Below the pieces are notes generated by a model, which saw nothing but the letters and a program-made list of their open reading frames with translations, was not told the origin of the DNA and did not search any database. The translations under genes and the position numbers were made by a program. From Blastomussa wellsi (lineage: Eukaryota > Cnidaria > Anthozoa > Scleractinia > Plerogyridae), in the NCBI GenBank assembly GCA_947652115.1, contig OX393572.1:2267984-2331983 (forward strand): 64,000 bases of DNA. The letters run 5' to 3'. The first letter of the stretch is position 1, and each line of letters begins with the position of its first letter. Of the stretch, positions 1 through 12,100 are shown one piece after another.

Positions 1-680
1 ACCCCCTCGTGTTAGATGAGGCTATATAAACACAGAAAATGTCCTCGAGCACATTGACTGGGCTTGAGCTTTTCAAGCCTTTTATTAAAATGATACCTGA
101 TGATCGATGAGCTACCAACATCTAGTTGCATTTAGAAGAAAGTCTTGATCACACTTCTCATATATGCAATTAATTTACGCACTAAATATTTAAATCACTG
201 TTTCTAATGAGTGCATTAAGCTTACAACCGCGAAGAGTTCAGAACAGCGAAATGCCAGAAATTTACAGCGTGACAAAAATCTTTCGCCACCATGCAAGTA
301 CAACTCATTCATTAATTTTAAGGGATCGCGTTCTACATGTATTCATGTTGAAATCTCTGTGTAATACAACATAACAGGAAAATTCCCAGTTAACAGACAT
401 CGCGTCACGCATCCATTGTAAAGAATCCTAATTTTATAGTAATTATACAAACAAATTTCAGCTTTGGCTGAGAAATGACGACGGGTCTTCGAAATCTCCA
501 CAAGTTATAGACAAATTTCAACCGTAATTTTTAAGAAGTAACTCCAGCCATTAGTTCTAAAACTAATAAAACTGAATATTGCTATCAACTTCATCGATTT
601 TTTCCCCAGTAAGCGTAGCAGACTTGGCGATTCTTTTGAACAAAACATTCAATCCGTATGTAAGCTCTTGTGGGACTTCA
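1..680. other. Presumed first intron of the WDR43-like gene
   Basis: AT-rich sequence downstream (minus sense) of the WDR43 donor. I see no exon with a matching phase and no clear repeat. It is most simply read as intron 1 of that gene. Confidence 0.4.
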
Positions 681-687
681 CACTCAC

Positions 688-864
688 CGTTCGAGAAGTT
701 CGACTCCACTGTAGACACGTACAGGACGACGAAAGGTGCGATGGTGAAGTATATTCATGCTTCAACAACCCAGAACTACAATCCCATATTTTCAGGCGCC
801 CATCTGGGGATAAAAGTGCTAAAATATGACCATTATTACCAAAGGCACAACGACTACCTTCCAT
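688..864 (-). CDS. WDR43: WDR43/Utp5-like WD40 protein, first coding exon (partial gene)
   Basis: The first 59 residues of a WD40 protein are encoded from an ATG at 864 to a good GTGAGT donor just below 688. The peptide has the order seen at the N terminus of WDR43: a cysteine-alanine-phenylalanine start, an SPDGRLKIWD blade strand, then LLKHEYTSPSHLSSSCTCLQW. WDR43 (yeast Utp5) is a nucleolar subunit of the small-subunit processome t-UTP subcomplex, needed for pre-rRNA transcription and processing. That role is known from the family, not shown here. The reading frame runs 12 codons past the donor into intron and stops, as expected of an exon. I found no convincing second exon between 1 and 680, so the rest of the gene should lie to the left of the window. 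A perfect 27-bp hairpin lies 208-279 bases upstream of the start. Confidence 0.82.
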
Positions 865-1071
865 ATTTCATGGCTCCATTTGCACGTGGGACCAGCCATG
901 CTCGTCCCCAATCTCCTCACTTGCGACGGCCGATGTGGAATGGAATAAAATGACGACAGAAGAAACAATAAGAAAGAATGGAAGAGAAAGAAAAGATGTC
1001 AGAAATATTTTTGCAATAGTAAAGGCTGCGTCGAAGTTTATAGTATAAGCGACTTCCATAGCATAAGCGAC

Positions 1072-1143
1072 TTGATTGGTGTTTTGAGCATAGGGTTTGC
1101 GTTTCAAGAAATTCCAAAACCCTATGCTCAAAACACCAATCAA
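1072..1143. repeat. Perfect 27-bp inverted repeat, 18-base loop
   Basis: The arms at 1072-1098 and 1117-1143 are exact reverse complements over 27 bases. The central GAGCATAGGGTTT half-arm is mirrored as AAACCCTATGCTC. Perfect arms suggest a young foldback or mobile insertion. It lies just upstream of the WDR43-like start codon, in what should be promoter or 5' untranslated sequence. Confidence 0.9.
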
Positions 1144-1624
1144 TGTTTTGTGGTGTTTTGTAAATTTTTGGATGAATTTTGGGCATATTTAGGAGGACGA
1201 AGTTTTTCTTAAAAGAGAAGGAAAATTTGCAAAAATAGGAAATAGTGGAAGATTTAATGCACTTTAAAAAAATTAGGCTTTGAAGTTTAAAATTAGAATA
1301 TGCACCCAAACAGTCCCCCTAAGAAGCTGGTTGCTCTTGGGTGGGGGTCAACTTTCTTAATGTTTCAAAACTAATTTCCTTCCTTTTATACCTTCTCCAA
1401 ACCTCTCAATATTCCATTCAACTTCCTAGCAGCACTAATTTATTCGTCAGTACCATTTATCTGCATGGATAGAGAGTGGTACTGCGAGTGGTTCACCCAG
1501 TGGCTGGTACAGCTACACAGCTCAGTGACCCAGAACCCTCGATCCAGAGTCCAATGAAGCTCCTGGTGCTTCTCAATGGGACAATGCGCCTCCCGCCAGA
1601 AGCAATTTTGTGAGGTTTTTATAA

Positions 1625-1800
1625 AACAATTATTCCACTCGCACTTGTTGGATGTGAGATAGTTATAGCCAACTCGGCGGTACGCGCCTCATTGGCTAAC
1701 TACCAGAACTACCATCAGAACAACAACAACAACAACAATATTTTTATTGCTTCAGAATTTGGATTCATCGTATGTCCAACGCGCGCTTGTGGAATAATTG
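1625..1800. repeat. Foldback element, AACAATTATTCC family, copy 1
   Basis: The left edge reads AACAATTATTCCACTCGC and the right edge reads GCGCGCTTGTGGAATAATTG. Copies with the same outer AATTATTCC/GGAATAATT ends and unrelated or diverged centres lie at about 9076-9162 and 24004-24115. A short (CAA)n run at about 1720-1738 sits inside. Likely a non-autonomous inverted-repeat element (MITE-like). Confidence 0.6.
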
Positions 1801-2086
1801 GAGAGCCTTAGCGAGCAGCAGCACTAATCGTGGCTGACAGTGTGGGGCCTGGGCGGACTATATAGGCGATCCAATAAATGTAGAAATTATCGCGCGCTCA
1901 TTGGCTAATATTTAAGAGATTAAGCATGACGTTTTACGGCAAACGCGAGCTTGCGTTTCATTTTGTTGCCATTTAATCTAATTTTTAAATAAATCTCTCA
2001 GAAAAATAGCAAAAAAATTACTCGTTCACAGCAAACCCAAACCGACTTATTTCCGCGTACATACACCTAACGGCAAACAGCAGAAG

Positions 2087-2464
2087 TTGAATTTTGCCGT
2101 TCGCGGGAAAAACAAACGTCATGCTTTTAAATCTTCTTCAAATGGGGTCGCGGCACTTGAAAAGTGGAGAGACTTTGGGAGGGTCATTCTCTCGCCTTGC
2201 CTTTCGCATAGCCAATCAGAATGCGTAAATGTTATGACGCAATATCAAAACGCGCGAAAACCACAACGCTTGGAGAAGGTGGTCGGCTCACGTGAAGCTT
2301 GTCGGAAAAAGAAGTTGCTGTGGAATTTGTTACAAAAATGGCCACAAATAACCAAATGGCTGGCTTATTTTGAACAAACAAACGAAGAAGAGATTCGTTA
2401 TCGTCGACTTGGACTCAGCCGAGAGAGGGCGAGGATTAAAAGAGGTAAACATGACTTGTTGTGA
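2087..2464 (+). other. Candidate 5' exon and promoter region of an unidentified plus-strand gene
   Basis: This stretch is open for 125 codons and carries promoter-like elements (CCAAT near 2211, CACGTG near 2289). The open frame reaches a plausible donor, AAAGAG before GTAAAC, at 2444/2445. The peptide ends in an acidic then basic stretch (EEEIRYRRLGLSRERARIKR) but I recognise no family. It could be coding, a 5' untranslated exon spliced to the candidate exon at 6630-6733, or chance. It diverges from the WDR43-like gene. Confidence 0.25.
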
Positions 2465-2649
2465 AACGTGATAGCATGTATAGGTGAGGGTGTCGAAAAA
2501 TTTTCAAGTTTTTTGCTCAAGCTCATCCTTCACAATCATTCTCAATCTGTACGAATCATAACCATCATTGTTCATGTTTTGTTTATGATCATATCGCTGC
2601 CTCAAGTGACTCGAAAAGGTCGGAGCTACGTAGTTTTTGGGCTCATCCT

Positions 2650-2783
2650 CGGTGTAAAAACCTGTGAAACTCACGAGTGACGTAAATCAAAGAACGAACA
2701 AGACAACAAAGAACCTCGGAACAATACAGAACAGAAAAATAATAGCTCAAAAACAAAGAAAAAAGTCACAGGTTTTTACACCG
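2650..2783. repeat. Inverted repeat with perfect 18-bp arms
   Basis: CGGTGTAAAAACCTGTGA at 2650-2667 is exactly complementary to 2766-2783, and imperfect pairing continues outward through GGGCTCATCCT/AAGTAAGCCCTA. Short foldback element of unknown family. Confidence 0.75.
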
Positions 2784-2934
2784 AAGTAAGCCCTAGTTTT
2801 TATCAGTTTGTACACATGTAACCATTTTGTTTTTGATAAATAATGGAAGTCTAATCGATTTTCTTTTACGCGCATAGGGCCAAATATACTGCAGGTATTG
2901 ACTGAATTAGTATATGTAATAGGACTACATGCTG

Positions 2935-3125
2935 TCCAATTTGGAAATAATTGGATGATAAAAATTCTGAGGACTGCTAAATTGGACGAGGCTGTAGGCC
3001 GAGTGAATCCAAATGAATCATTGGTTGATGGAAGGTATCCAGATTTTTCTTAAATTGGACAGTTTGAGCAAAAACTGTCCAATTTATTTTAAATTTGGAC
3101 AGTTGGTAAAAATTAATAAAAATAC
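2935..3125. repeat. TCCAATTT-rich repetitive element
   Basis: Several direct and inverted copies of TCCAATTT/AAATTGGA occur in about 190 bases (for example near 2936, 2982, 3054, 3077 and 3095). This looks like the remains of a short inverted-repeat transposon. No coding capacity seen. Confidence 0.45.
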
Positions 3126-3129
3126 ATCT

Positions 3130-4850
3130 GTGGACAATAATGGATTATGATGTAGCTATATAATTATATGTCCAAAATTGGTTGCCTACAAGAGATTGAA
3201 CCAAAGGGTTTTTTACATGAAAAGAAATTATTTATTCAAAAATTATTATAACTTGAAGAACAAAGACAAAATTCAAACTTACAGGTACTGAAGTCAGCGA
3301 CAGACACTGGTGTGATGTGCCTTGGTAACAATTTTTTGTGTGCACTGTGCTCAGTCCCAGTGTTGTTAGCCTAATGCTTTCATGTGGCCTGCATAGCTGG
3401 CGGTTTAGTTGGGGGTCAGTATGGTGTGCCAACAAGCCACACTAAACATGTTTCCGTGGCATAAAGCAGCTACACTGTAGGAGTATTTCTGCTCTCCTTC
3501 TATTCTCTATGAAAGATATTGGTTCATTTCTGGCAACTTTTTATTTTGAAAAGTTTTGAGGCAAGTTGGCAACGGGGAATTGCTCCACCTCAAGTTGCCA
3601 CTGCTACCACCAAATCATTATAAGTTTTGTATCATGTTTTTTCAGGTCAGGTAGCAGACCTGGTCAGGATTTCGACCAGAGCAGCCTGTGTGCAGCCGTC
3701 TACTACATGTATTTCCTAATCCACTTTAGGGAATAGTAGACCACTGCACACAGGCTACTGATCTCACAGAATACTTTGTCAGGTTGTATTACACTGAGAG
3801 TAAAGACTCGTCCCTCTAAACACAATGCAATGACCACAAACCAGGGTTTAATCCTGGGCCTCTTGATCCAGGGTCCAGCACATAAATCATTAGGACTGTC
3901 ACTCCCCTCACCTACATGTATCTTCCCCATGCCTTGGGGCAGATAGGGCCCTAAACAGGGCTTTTGAATTCACTCCAAATGGCCCTCCAGGTTGAAGGTT
4001 GGACAAAAGGTTGATGACCCTTTCCCGTAAAAAAAAACATTACAGAAACCAGAAACAGAGTGTCGACTACTGTCACTGTTGTTCCATTTTACTACCTTTA
4101 CTTGGTGTGTCACAAAGTTCCCCTCCTTTTATTCAAACTTTGCTGTTGTACTCACCCCTTCTTTTACGGCCAGAACACACAGATAATGGTGAGGTCAGTT
4201 TAATTTGCAATGGTTGGTGCACAGTTTATTCAGTTTCTCTTGGGTGAAAACTGAAGCAAACATTTCAATCAGGAAACACATAATTTCTTGGAACATCAAC
4301 TGACCAGCCTACTACATTACTACAACCACACTGTAACCGATGATCTGTGTGTTATACAGTAAGACACCCTACTTCTTATCAATAAGATGTAAACATAATC
4401 ATAATTGCATAAGAAAAAATCTGCCTTTTCAAAGCTTGGCTCTTGCACACATCTCAACTTGCAGATTCATAGAAATACTGATCTTATTGTGTTTCAATGA
4501 GGAAAAGGTTGACTCTTCAATTCTGCCAAGGAATAGACAGATAGGCTAGGGTAACTCCTATTTGAGGGACATCCAAGATTCCACCACAGCTTGAGAGAAA
4601 TTTGTGTTGTCGTAGATCAGTCATTTCATGGTCATTGTTTGTTTCTTGCTGTTAAAATTATTTTTGAATGTTTGCAAGCAAGTTGTGGCTGATCTGAGAC
4701 ATTACACTTCTCCATAGTTACATTTAAAATCAGTGTGGATTTGTTTGGTTGAATTTCTTAAGCCTGCCTGTACAAGTCCTTGTCTCAAAACTGGTCACAG
4801 TCCCCTTTCAGTAAGGCAAACTATTGAACCTTTCCACTTGTTTGTTATTG
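3130..4850. other. Intergenic, no supported feature
   Basis: AT-rich DNA with only short open frames and no recognisable domains. Nothing here that I would call a gene. Confidence 0.4.
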
Positions 4851-4857
4851 TTTTGCA

Positions 4858-4952
4858 TTCATGTTAATCTGCCCGCCCAGCCCCATCTGCATGTGCAAAG
4901 TACAAAAGAGCTTGAACTCAGGAATGAGGTTGGGTGGGCAGATTAGCATGAA
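4858..4952. repeat. Short inverted repeat (about 25-bp arms)
   Basis: TTCATGTTAATCTGCCCGCC at 4858 onward pairs with the sequence ending in GGGCAGATTAGCATGAA at 4952, with one or two mismatches. Loop about 45 bases. Foldback element. Confidence 0.75.
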
Positions 4953-5151
4953 CGTAAAAGAAAAACAAATGTGTGAAAAAGATCTATTCTGAGGTAAAAT
5001 GTTTGCATACTAATTTCACAGCCCTTTGACGTCCCGGTATACATCATCCATTCAATGTTGTGCCCTAGAGAAGCTCAGATGAATGACGTAACACAGATTA
5101 AAACTAAACTGTCAACTTTATGATGTAGGCCCAATTTAGAGAAACTGTTTT

Positions 5152-5546
5152 TTAAAGGGAACCTCAGCTCTTGAAACAAGTTGACTTTAAGTAGTCTAAA
5201 GTAGCATCTAAATTACAGATTTTACCGGACTAAGGAGACATGAACTTTTCATAATGATAATGAAGATTATTGGTCATTATCACTTTTAAAATTCCTGTAG
5301 GTTGCCATGTTGGATTTTATGACGTCATTGCGTTGTCCTTATTGTTATTAATGAGAAGTCCTTTTGTATGAAACAATAGGACAACGCACTGATGTCATAA
5401 AATCCAAAATGGTGGCGCGCGGGAAATTTAAAAGCCATAATCTTTTTCTTGTTTCATGAGTATGGAATGTTTTATCTTTCCCATCCGGAAACACTATTTT
5501 AGACAACTTAACGCCAACTTGTTTCAAGAGCCGTTGTTCCCTTTAA
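5152..5546. repeat. MITE-like element with TTAAAGGGAAC termini
   Basis: The left end runs TTAAAGGGAACCTCAGCTCT and continues GAAACAAGTTG. The right end mirrors it (CAACTTGTTTC then AAGAG through GTTCCCTTTAA). A second, inner inverted repeat centres on TTTTATGACGTCATTGCGTT at 5314. Its partner TGCGTTGTCCTATTGTTTCA also occurs at about 26428-26455 inside the CNG channel gene, so the inner part belongs to a dispersed family. Confidence 0.75.
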
Positions 5547-5679
5547 CAATATAATTAAAGAAATGATATGTGTCATGGTCTTACTATTTTATTAATATCT
5601 ATCTGCTGAACCACTGAAATAATAAGAATCATTTTACATGCTTTTTCTGTGATTCTATGCATTTATACAGTTTTTCCTA

Positions 5680-5876
5680 GAGCTCACGGTCCTTCTGGTC
5701 TGTGTCAGGATGGAGACCTGGCCACCCACAACACAGGAAGTCCATGATTCACTGACCCATTTTGAAATCTGACCAATCTGATTGGCTGAAAATTACAGAA
5801 CGAGTACTCTGTGCATGCTCACAATTTGGGGGTGGCCAGAGGTCTCAATCCCTGCTGCAGACCAGAAGGCTCTAGG
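5680..5876. repeat. Inverted-repeat element, about 37-bp imperfect arms
   Basis: CCTTCTGGTCTGTGTCAGGA at 5691 onward and the following GGAGACCTGGCCACCC are mirrored by GGGTGGCCAGAGGTCTC and GCAGACCAGAAGG ending near 5869. The centre holds no open frame. MITE-like. Confidence 0.7.
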
Positions 5877-6629
5877 GACGACAATGGCACAGTTGGGGAA
5901 CAAAATGTGTATTAATTTTCAAAATCTTCATACCAATCTAGAACCACCCTAAGAATTGACTAGCCATAATAACAATTGCCTTTTTCACAGCTGCTATTTG
6001 GATCGTTAGCAATCCTTTTAGTGTTGAAAATCCAGGTTGTCCTTATGGCAAATTCTGGACAATCTCGGGCAACCAGCACTTTACTTCTTCTAAAAACTGG
6101 TTGCCGGAACAAAGTTTTAGTTGTCCCGGGCAACCGCTAATTTCGAGCACTAGTGTTGTGTGACAATCCAAATAATTATCAGTATAATTAGTCGTGAGAA
6201 ACTTGCTGTACTGTCACAGTGCACCATGCTGCCATGCTGTTTAGGGACATTTGTGCAAGGCTAGTCTTTGAGGCAGGTTTGCAACTTTAATTAGACACCT
6301 GTCCCCAACTGAATAGTAACGGCTCAAGAGTGACCCATATCTACTTCCCTAATCGTTTTTAACTACATGTATTTTCCTATTCAAAAGTCTACATTTATAA
6401 CTAACTTTACGTTTTAAAAAATGGATAGAGGGGCTAAATGAATTTTGTCAAACTTGTAAGCCAATAATTATTTATAGTAGTGAGGGAAGTAAAAATAATT
6501 ATTACCACATGTATTCTAGATCTACATGAAGTTGGTACGTTATTATATGTTTTTATGAACTCTATGTAAAGTGAATCAGGTATCAGTTAACTTCCAAACA
6601 TTTTGGTTTGTTGTGTCTCTCCTCCGCAG

Positions 6630-6733
6630 AAGCCTCTTTCATTTTTGCACAGACTGAGGAATGGGGAGAGGTGACAGAAAACGTGCAGAACCGGGAAAGG
6701 AAAAATTGAAAGCACACTTGGGACACTCTAAAG
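6630..6733 (+). other. Candidate exon with start codon, unknown gene
   Basis: A pyrimidine-rich acceptor (TGTCTCTCCTCCGCAG) ends at 6629 and a GTAGGA donor follows 6733. An ATG at 6661 opens 24 codons of a basic peptide beginning MGRGDRKRAEPGKEKLKAHL, leaving one base before the donor. It could be the first coding exon of a gene whose 5' exon is near 2444. I found no convincing following exon before the WDR86-like gene, so this is weak. Confidence 0.3.
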
Positions 6734-7299
6734 GTAGGAGAAGCTTGCACTTGTCATCCTTCCCACCATCCCTTGTGCTCTCCCAGTTTTTCATTTTCCT
6801 TCTTTTTTCCCCTTTTCCCATTTTCTCACCATTCCTCCACTGAAGGAAAGAGGAAAAGAGCTCCATTGTTTCACACAACAGAGAAATACTTAGTCTAAAA
6901 TCTGTCTGTGTTGACATCTGAGATATGCCCTGAAGCAAATTGTCCTGCAATTTGTCTCTTGCCTATTGGCCAGCATTAATGTATTAAATATATTAATCAT
7001 GAATCTAATAAATTATAAAGTCAAATTATTTTAAACCATAGCTTGGAACAATTTAACATCAAAGTCAAACTATAATAAACACCGTATAATATATTATACT
7101 TAACTTCTTGGAAATCAATGACAGATTAAGTGGCAATAGGTTAACTCTCCATAGTTTACTACTGGCCACTACAATTGAACTCAGATAATCAAAAGTGTTA
7201 CCGTAATATTAATACTGCATGTACACGAGTGGCCTAAAATGTAAGCATAAGTACAATACATTCAAGTTATGGCATTCACACACAATAGTGTGCTTAAAT

Positions 7300-7540
7300 A
7301 TTAAAGGAGCTCCGTCATGAAATTTTGAGTCATTTTTACAACAAACCAAATTTCCCTTAAAATGAAAGAAATCTCTATAATAGTTTACTAAGGAAGACAA
7401 ACCCCAAAGGGGTGATACTGAACAAAAACGGAACAAGGATGGGAAAGATTGAGATGGATTGCAAATGATGTATTTGAAAAATTTAGGCTAAATTATTCAA
7501 AATGTACAAACCATGACGTAGCTCCTTTAAGCCGGTCCCA
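7300..7540 (+). repeat. Dispersed repeat family R1, copy 1
   Basis: Sequence from TTAAAGGAGCTCCGTCATGA to CATGACGTAGCTCCTTTAA, including TTTACTAAGGAAGA and GGAACAAGGATG. It matches two other segments of the window in the same orientation, at about 18165-18385 and 50596-50822. The ends are short inverted repeats (AAAGGAGCT/AGCTCCTTT). Non-autonomous element. Confidence 0.8.
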
Positions 7541-8838
7541 AATGAACCTTCCAAATATCCTTGAAAATTACACACTTCAGCAAACAAAACTGTTACCAGT
7601 ATCTCTTGTTTGAAGAACATGACTTGTGTTTTGCCAAATATGTTAGTAATAACCACCTATATTCTGGGTGTATTTTCATAAGCAACTTTTAAAACAATGT
7701 GTTTATGCTGTGCAATGGTAATACTGATCAAAAAATACATTCATGATGTTGTCAAATGAGAGAAACATGCACTCGTAAAAATAACAGGCAAATCGCTGTT
7801 ATTAAAGCAAAAGTATTTCTATCATGACCACAGCTCTCTTCAGTGTTTAAAACCTGGTATTACTCATCTGAGTCAGGGGTGGTGTTACCTGCAGATAGAA
7901 ACCACTGCTTGCAAGGTAAAGCTCCCTTGAACCTAATTCTGAATTTTTGGAAAATCATTTTGTAGCAATTTTTGTCTACAAAGTGATCCCAAGGTTGATG
8001 ATTGACATAATACATTCAGACACAATTCAACAGTTCAGTTTCCTCCAAACAACTCTTCTTTTACAAATAGCATTGCATTTACGGACAGCAATGAATGAAT
8101 GTCTGTATGTCCCAAGGGTTGAACACTACACTAATAATTAACTGAGTGACAGTTCTAAAATAACGAGGCTAACAGTCTAATTCTGAGCACACACATCTAA
8201 CCCACTGATGCTTACAAAGATCTTTTTTGTCATTCTCGTGATCACTGGTACCCTGGAGTGAACCGTTACACCCAGTAAAGGGCAAGGATGCTCATTTCAC
8301 AATTGAAATCAACAGCAAAGCACACAAAGTCTAAAACTAGAATGCAAATTATTGGACCTTAGTGAGACTTGGAAAACATTAGCTTGTTCTGAGACAAATA
8401 GAGTGAATGTAGGCAAAGTTTTCGTTTCAAAATTGTTTTAAATCGTTCATCACGTGTGCTTCACTATTCCATAAAGGAGAGTTATCTGAGCATCCATAGC
8501 CTAGCTAGACCTCTGTTCAAAAGACTGGATACACAAGTAAAAATTACATTTAGAGTGACTTTGATGACAGGTCACTTTAAACCAACAATTATTTATATCA
8601 GCATTTCTTTTTGTTTAGAACCCAAAAAGATATATTTGATGTGCAAAAACATTGGTATTCAGTCATGATCCAAGATCTTCAGTTTATACTCCTAAGCAAG
8701 TTGTGAACATCATTGCCCTTTCACAAGGGAGGTCCATCTCTTTCAATACATTCAACTAAAAGAATATTGTCAGCATCACAAGAGCGGATGTGATGTGATA
8801 GGGGGACGATGTTATGGATTGTTGTGTTTTCTCACTGT

Positions 8839-9148
8839 TCACTTTTTCACTCCATTTCCTTGAGAATTGTTGTATATGTCATCTTCTTCATCTCGAAGTT
8901 TTGTTGCATTCCAAATTTTTAGACTTCCAACGTGAGAGCCAGTATATAGCTTCCCTGGACCAATCTGTAAATCAAAACTCGATCAAAAATCAATTTGTTT
9001 GTAACATTCTCGTGTCTCTTTCAAGTCACTTTCTCCATGAAAAAAGCAAATCAGGTTTCCCCAGCAACAATATTTAACAATTATTCCTCAAGCCCGATTG
9101 GGCTCTGAGTCAATAGCCCATGAGGCCGGCTATTGACTCAGAGGCCAT

Positions 9149-9179
<31 letters not shown>

Positions 9180-12100
9180 GAAAGCATAGAAAGTATATAT
9201 TTATCTAATAATGAGGTCAAATACTCGTCCGAAACTTCAACAAAACGCAATTCAGCCGCCATTGTTTTGGTTTTCAAAGCCAGCACTTTCGCTACTAGTG
9301 GGCTATAACATATAGCCTGGTAGTAGCTCAACCAATCAGAACGCAGCATTGATAATAGACCACTAGTTGGATTTTACTATCAATACCAGATTCTTAGGTA
9401 CGGCTGTCATAAGTTTCCAGCAGCCGTAACATTGAAGATATCACCCGTAGCAGTGAAATACATGCACAAGTGTAATATAACATCAATTAGTACCAGTACT
9501 AGCTGTGGGAGGCACAGTGGCCTAATGGTTAGTGCGCTGGACTCCGGATCAGACGGTCTGGGTTCGAGCCTCTAGCCAGGGCACTGCGTTGTGTTCTTTA
9601 GCAAGACACTTAACTCTCACAGTGCCTCTCTCCACCCAGGTGTATAAATGGGTACCGGCGAATTTACTGCTGGAGGTCACCCTGCGATGGACTAGCATCC
9701 CATCCAGGGTGGAGTAGAAATACTCTCTGTCGCTTCATGCTACAGAAACCAGGATAAGCTTCGGCCTGATGGGCCACTAGGCCCGAATGTAGACGTTACC
9801 CTTTTTTTACTAGCTGGAAAGCCACTATGTCTGCCACATGTTCAGTAACAGTGTGCTACGTGAACAGGGAAAGCCTGGAAACAATTTTAGAGCGTATAAC
9901 CAATCTCCTGATTGAAATAAGGTAATCTGATATTTTAGGGTGGAATCCATGGAGCATGCGAACAATGCATTCCAAGAGAAGGATAACACTTGACAAAATA
10001 GTGCGGCCAGGTATGTCACTGTTAAGTTGGACAGCTACATGTAGCTTGGGACTGTAGCGCAAATATATTACAGAAACAGTATGAGGTCAGAATTGAGGAA
10101 AAAGGAGTTGTGTGTGGGTATATAAGAGTTTACAGATCTATTGAGTGCAGACTGGTCTATACACCATCGAAATATGGCCAAAATATTATTTTGGTTCAAG
10201 TAAATTTCCTTAGCCACCCCAAGGAATTAAGGAAGGTCACTGAAAATTTTGAATTGGAGGAGCATTTTAAAAGCAAGGGTTTCCAGTCTGGTTTTGCTGG
10301 AGGACGGGGTAGGGAAAGAGTAAAATAATAAAAAACGTTTATGGAAGTGGCAGCACAACAGAATGGAGAATGTGCATTGTAAACTTTGAAAGAAATACTT
10401 CAGTATACACAGGACTGGTTCCAAACAGATCCAAATGGATCTGTTCCAATGTAGGCCTCATGTTTATACGGGATCATTCTGGAACCGGTCCGGAACGGAT
10501 CCAAGCAGTTCTAACACTGGACCTGTTGATTTGCAGGTCCATTTTTGGATCTGTTCCAGACCGGTTCCAGAACAATCCCATGTAAACACCCGGATCGGTT
10601 ACAAATGGTTCCATGTAAACAGAAGCTGGTCGGGTCTAGATCAGTTTGAAATGATTCCGGCCCTGTGTAAACCTAGCCTTAACTATCATGTAAATATGAC
10701 GGACTATTAACTTACTTTTGAGAAAACGTGTTTTCTTTTCATTCAAACTTACCACTAAACAGCTAACTGGACTACCATGATCGAATGTTCTCTTACATGT
10801 ACCAGACTTTGACTCAAATACTCTAACAGTCTTGTCCCCACTACCAGTGAACACTATAGAAACAATGAAAACAATACTCGAACAAATCATTCAATAAAAG
10901 GAATTATTAACTATTAAGTAGGTACAGCTGCACATTTCAACTACATGTTTGTTAATTGGACTGCTGATGATGAGCCATAAGGTTTGGCTGTGGTAATAAG
11001 ACTTTATTAGGCTTTCTGGATAGTCATTTTGGGGATTAAACAACAAAATGATTGGAGGTGGTTCACTGGTTGCATTAACAAGGAGGCTGGATTAAAGGAC
11101 TTTTATTTTTTTTAACTGAGTCATTGGTTACTGCCAGACAGTCTATACAGTGTAGCTAAGTTAAAAGTTCTTAACTGCAGCAAGGAATATTCACGATAAG
11201 GGCAGCCAGCCATAGTGAGATATATCTACCATGTATAATTATAGTGTTCAATGTTACTAAGGGTGCATTCAATTGGCAAACCTAGATTTTGTTTTTAAAT
11301 CCAGATTTCAGATTTCCCAAGAAAACACAAAATCCAAAAATGCATTTTGACAGATGTTTTTATTGGGAAATCCAAAATTCCGATTTCAAAATCCAAAATC
11401 CAGATTTTCCATTCAACTGCACCTACATGAAAAAGAGAAGTAGCACTTCTTTAACCAGTGTACATGTACAGTGAACTTACATGTAGTTCATAATTTACAG
11501 AACTCTCTCACTAGAAATTTGCTAGAAGACAACCACTTTGAAACTTACAAAGGCCATCCTGAAATAACATGGTTATAATTGTGTGCTTGTGTCCCTTGTA
11601 GGTACGTGTGCAGTCACCAAATTCAACCACCCAGCATTTTGCTAAATGGTCAGCACTGCAGGAGTACATCAGTTTATTAACAACCTAAGGATTTAAAAAA
11701 GTAAGAGACATTTTTTTTAAGAGAACTACTGCTTTTGTTTTAAATTGCAATGGATTTTGTGTGATTGGCTAAATAAATAAATTATTTAAAAACAGTCTAA
11801 AACACCCAAAAAAAAATGCTGTATGCAGGGGGTTCATTAAGGGCCGGGCACCTGGCGAGTTGATCGGCTGTGAATGAGACTTGGCCATGACTTTGCCCAG
11901 TTGTTTTTATCTTATCCACTTACTTTCTTTTATAAGAAAAGCTAAAAATGCCCAGCTGAAGAACCCAACTGACCTCCTGCACAAAAACGTAATGAAACCC
12001 CTGTGTATGGGACTAACAAATTACACAAAAAAGCTCTGCTTAGCCAACCATGTGTTAATTGTTTGATTTTAAAAGGCTCTATACAATTATAGTAAAAATC

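Noticed and set aside
2087..2464. 125-codon frame as a complete gene
   Set aside because: Reported only as a candidate exon and promoter; no recognised domain, and it shares its stretch with promoter-like motifs.
7858..7890. Possible terminal exon on the minus strand ending in a TPDSDE-like peptide
   Set aside because: A good acceptor precedes it, but I found no upstream exons between it and the WDR86-like gene, so a gene cannot be supported.
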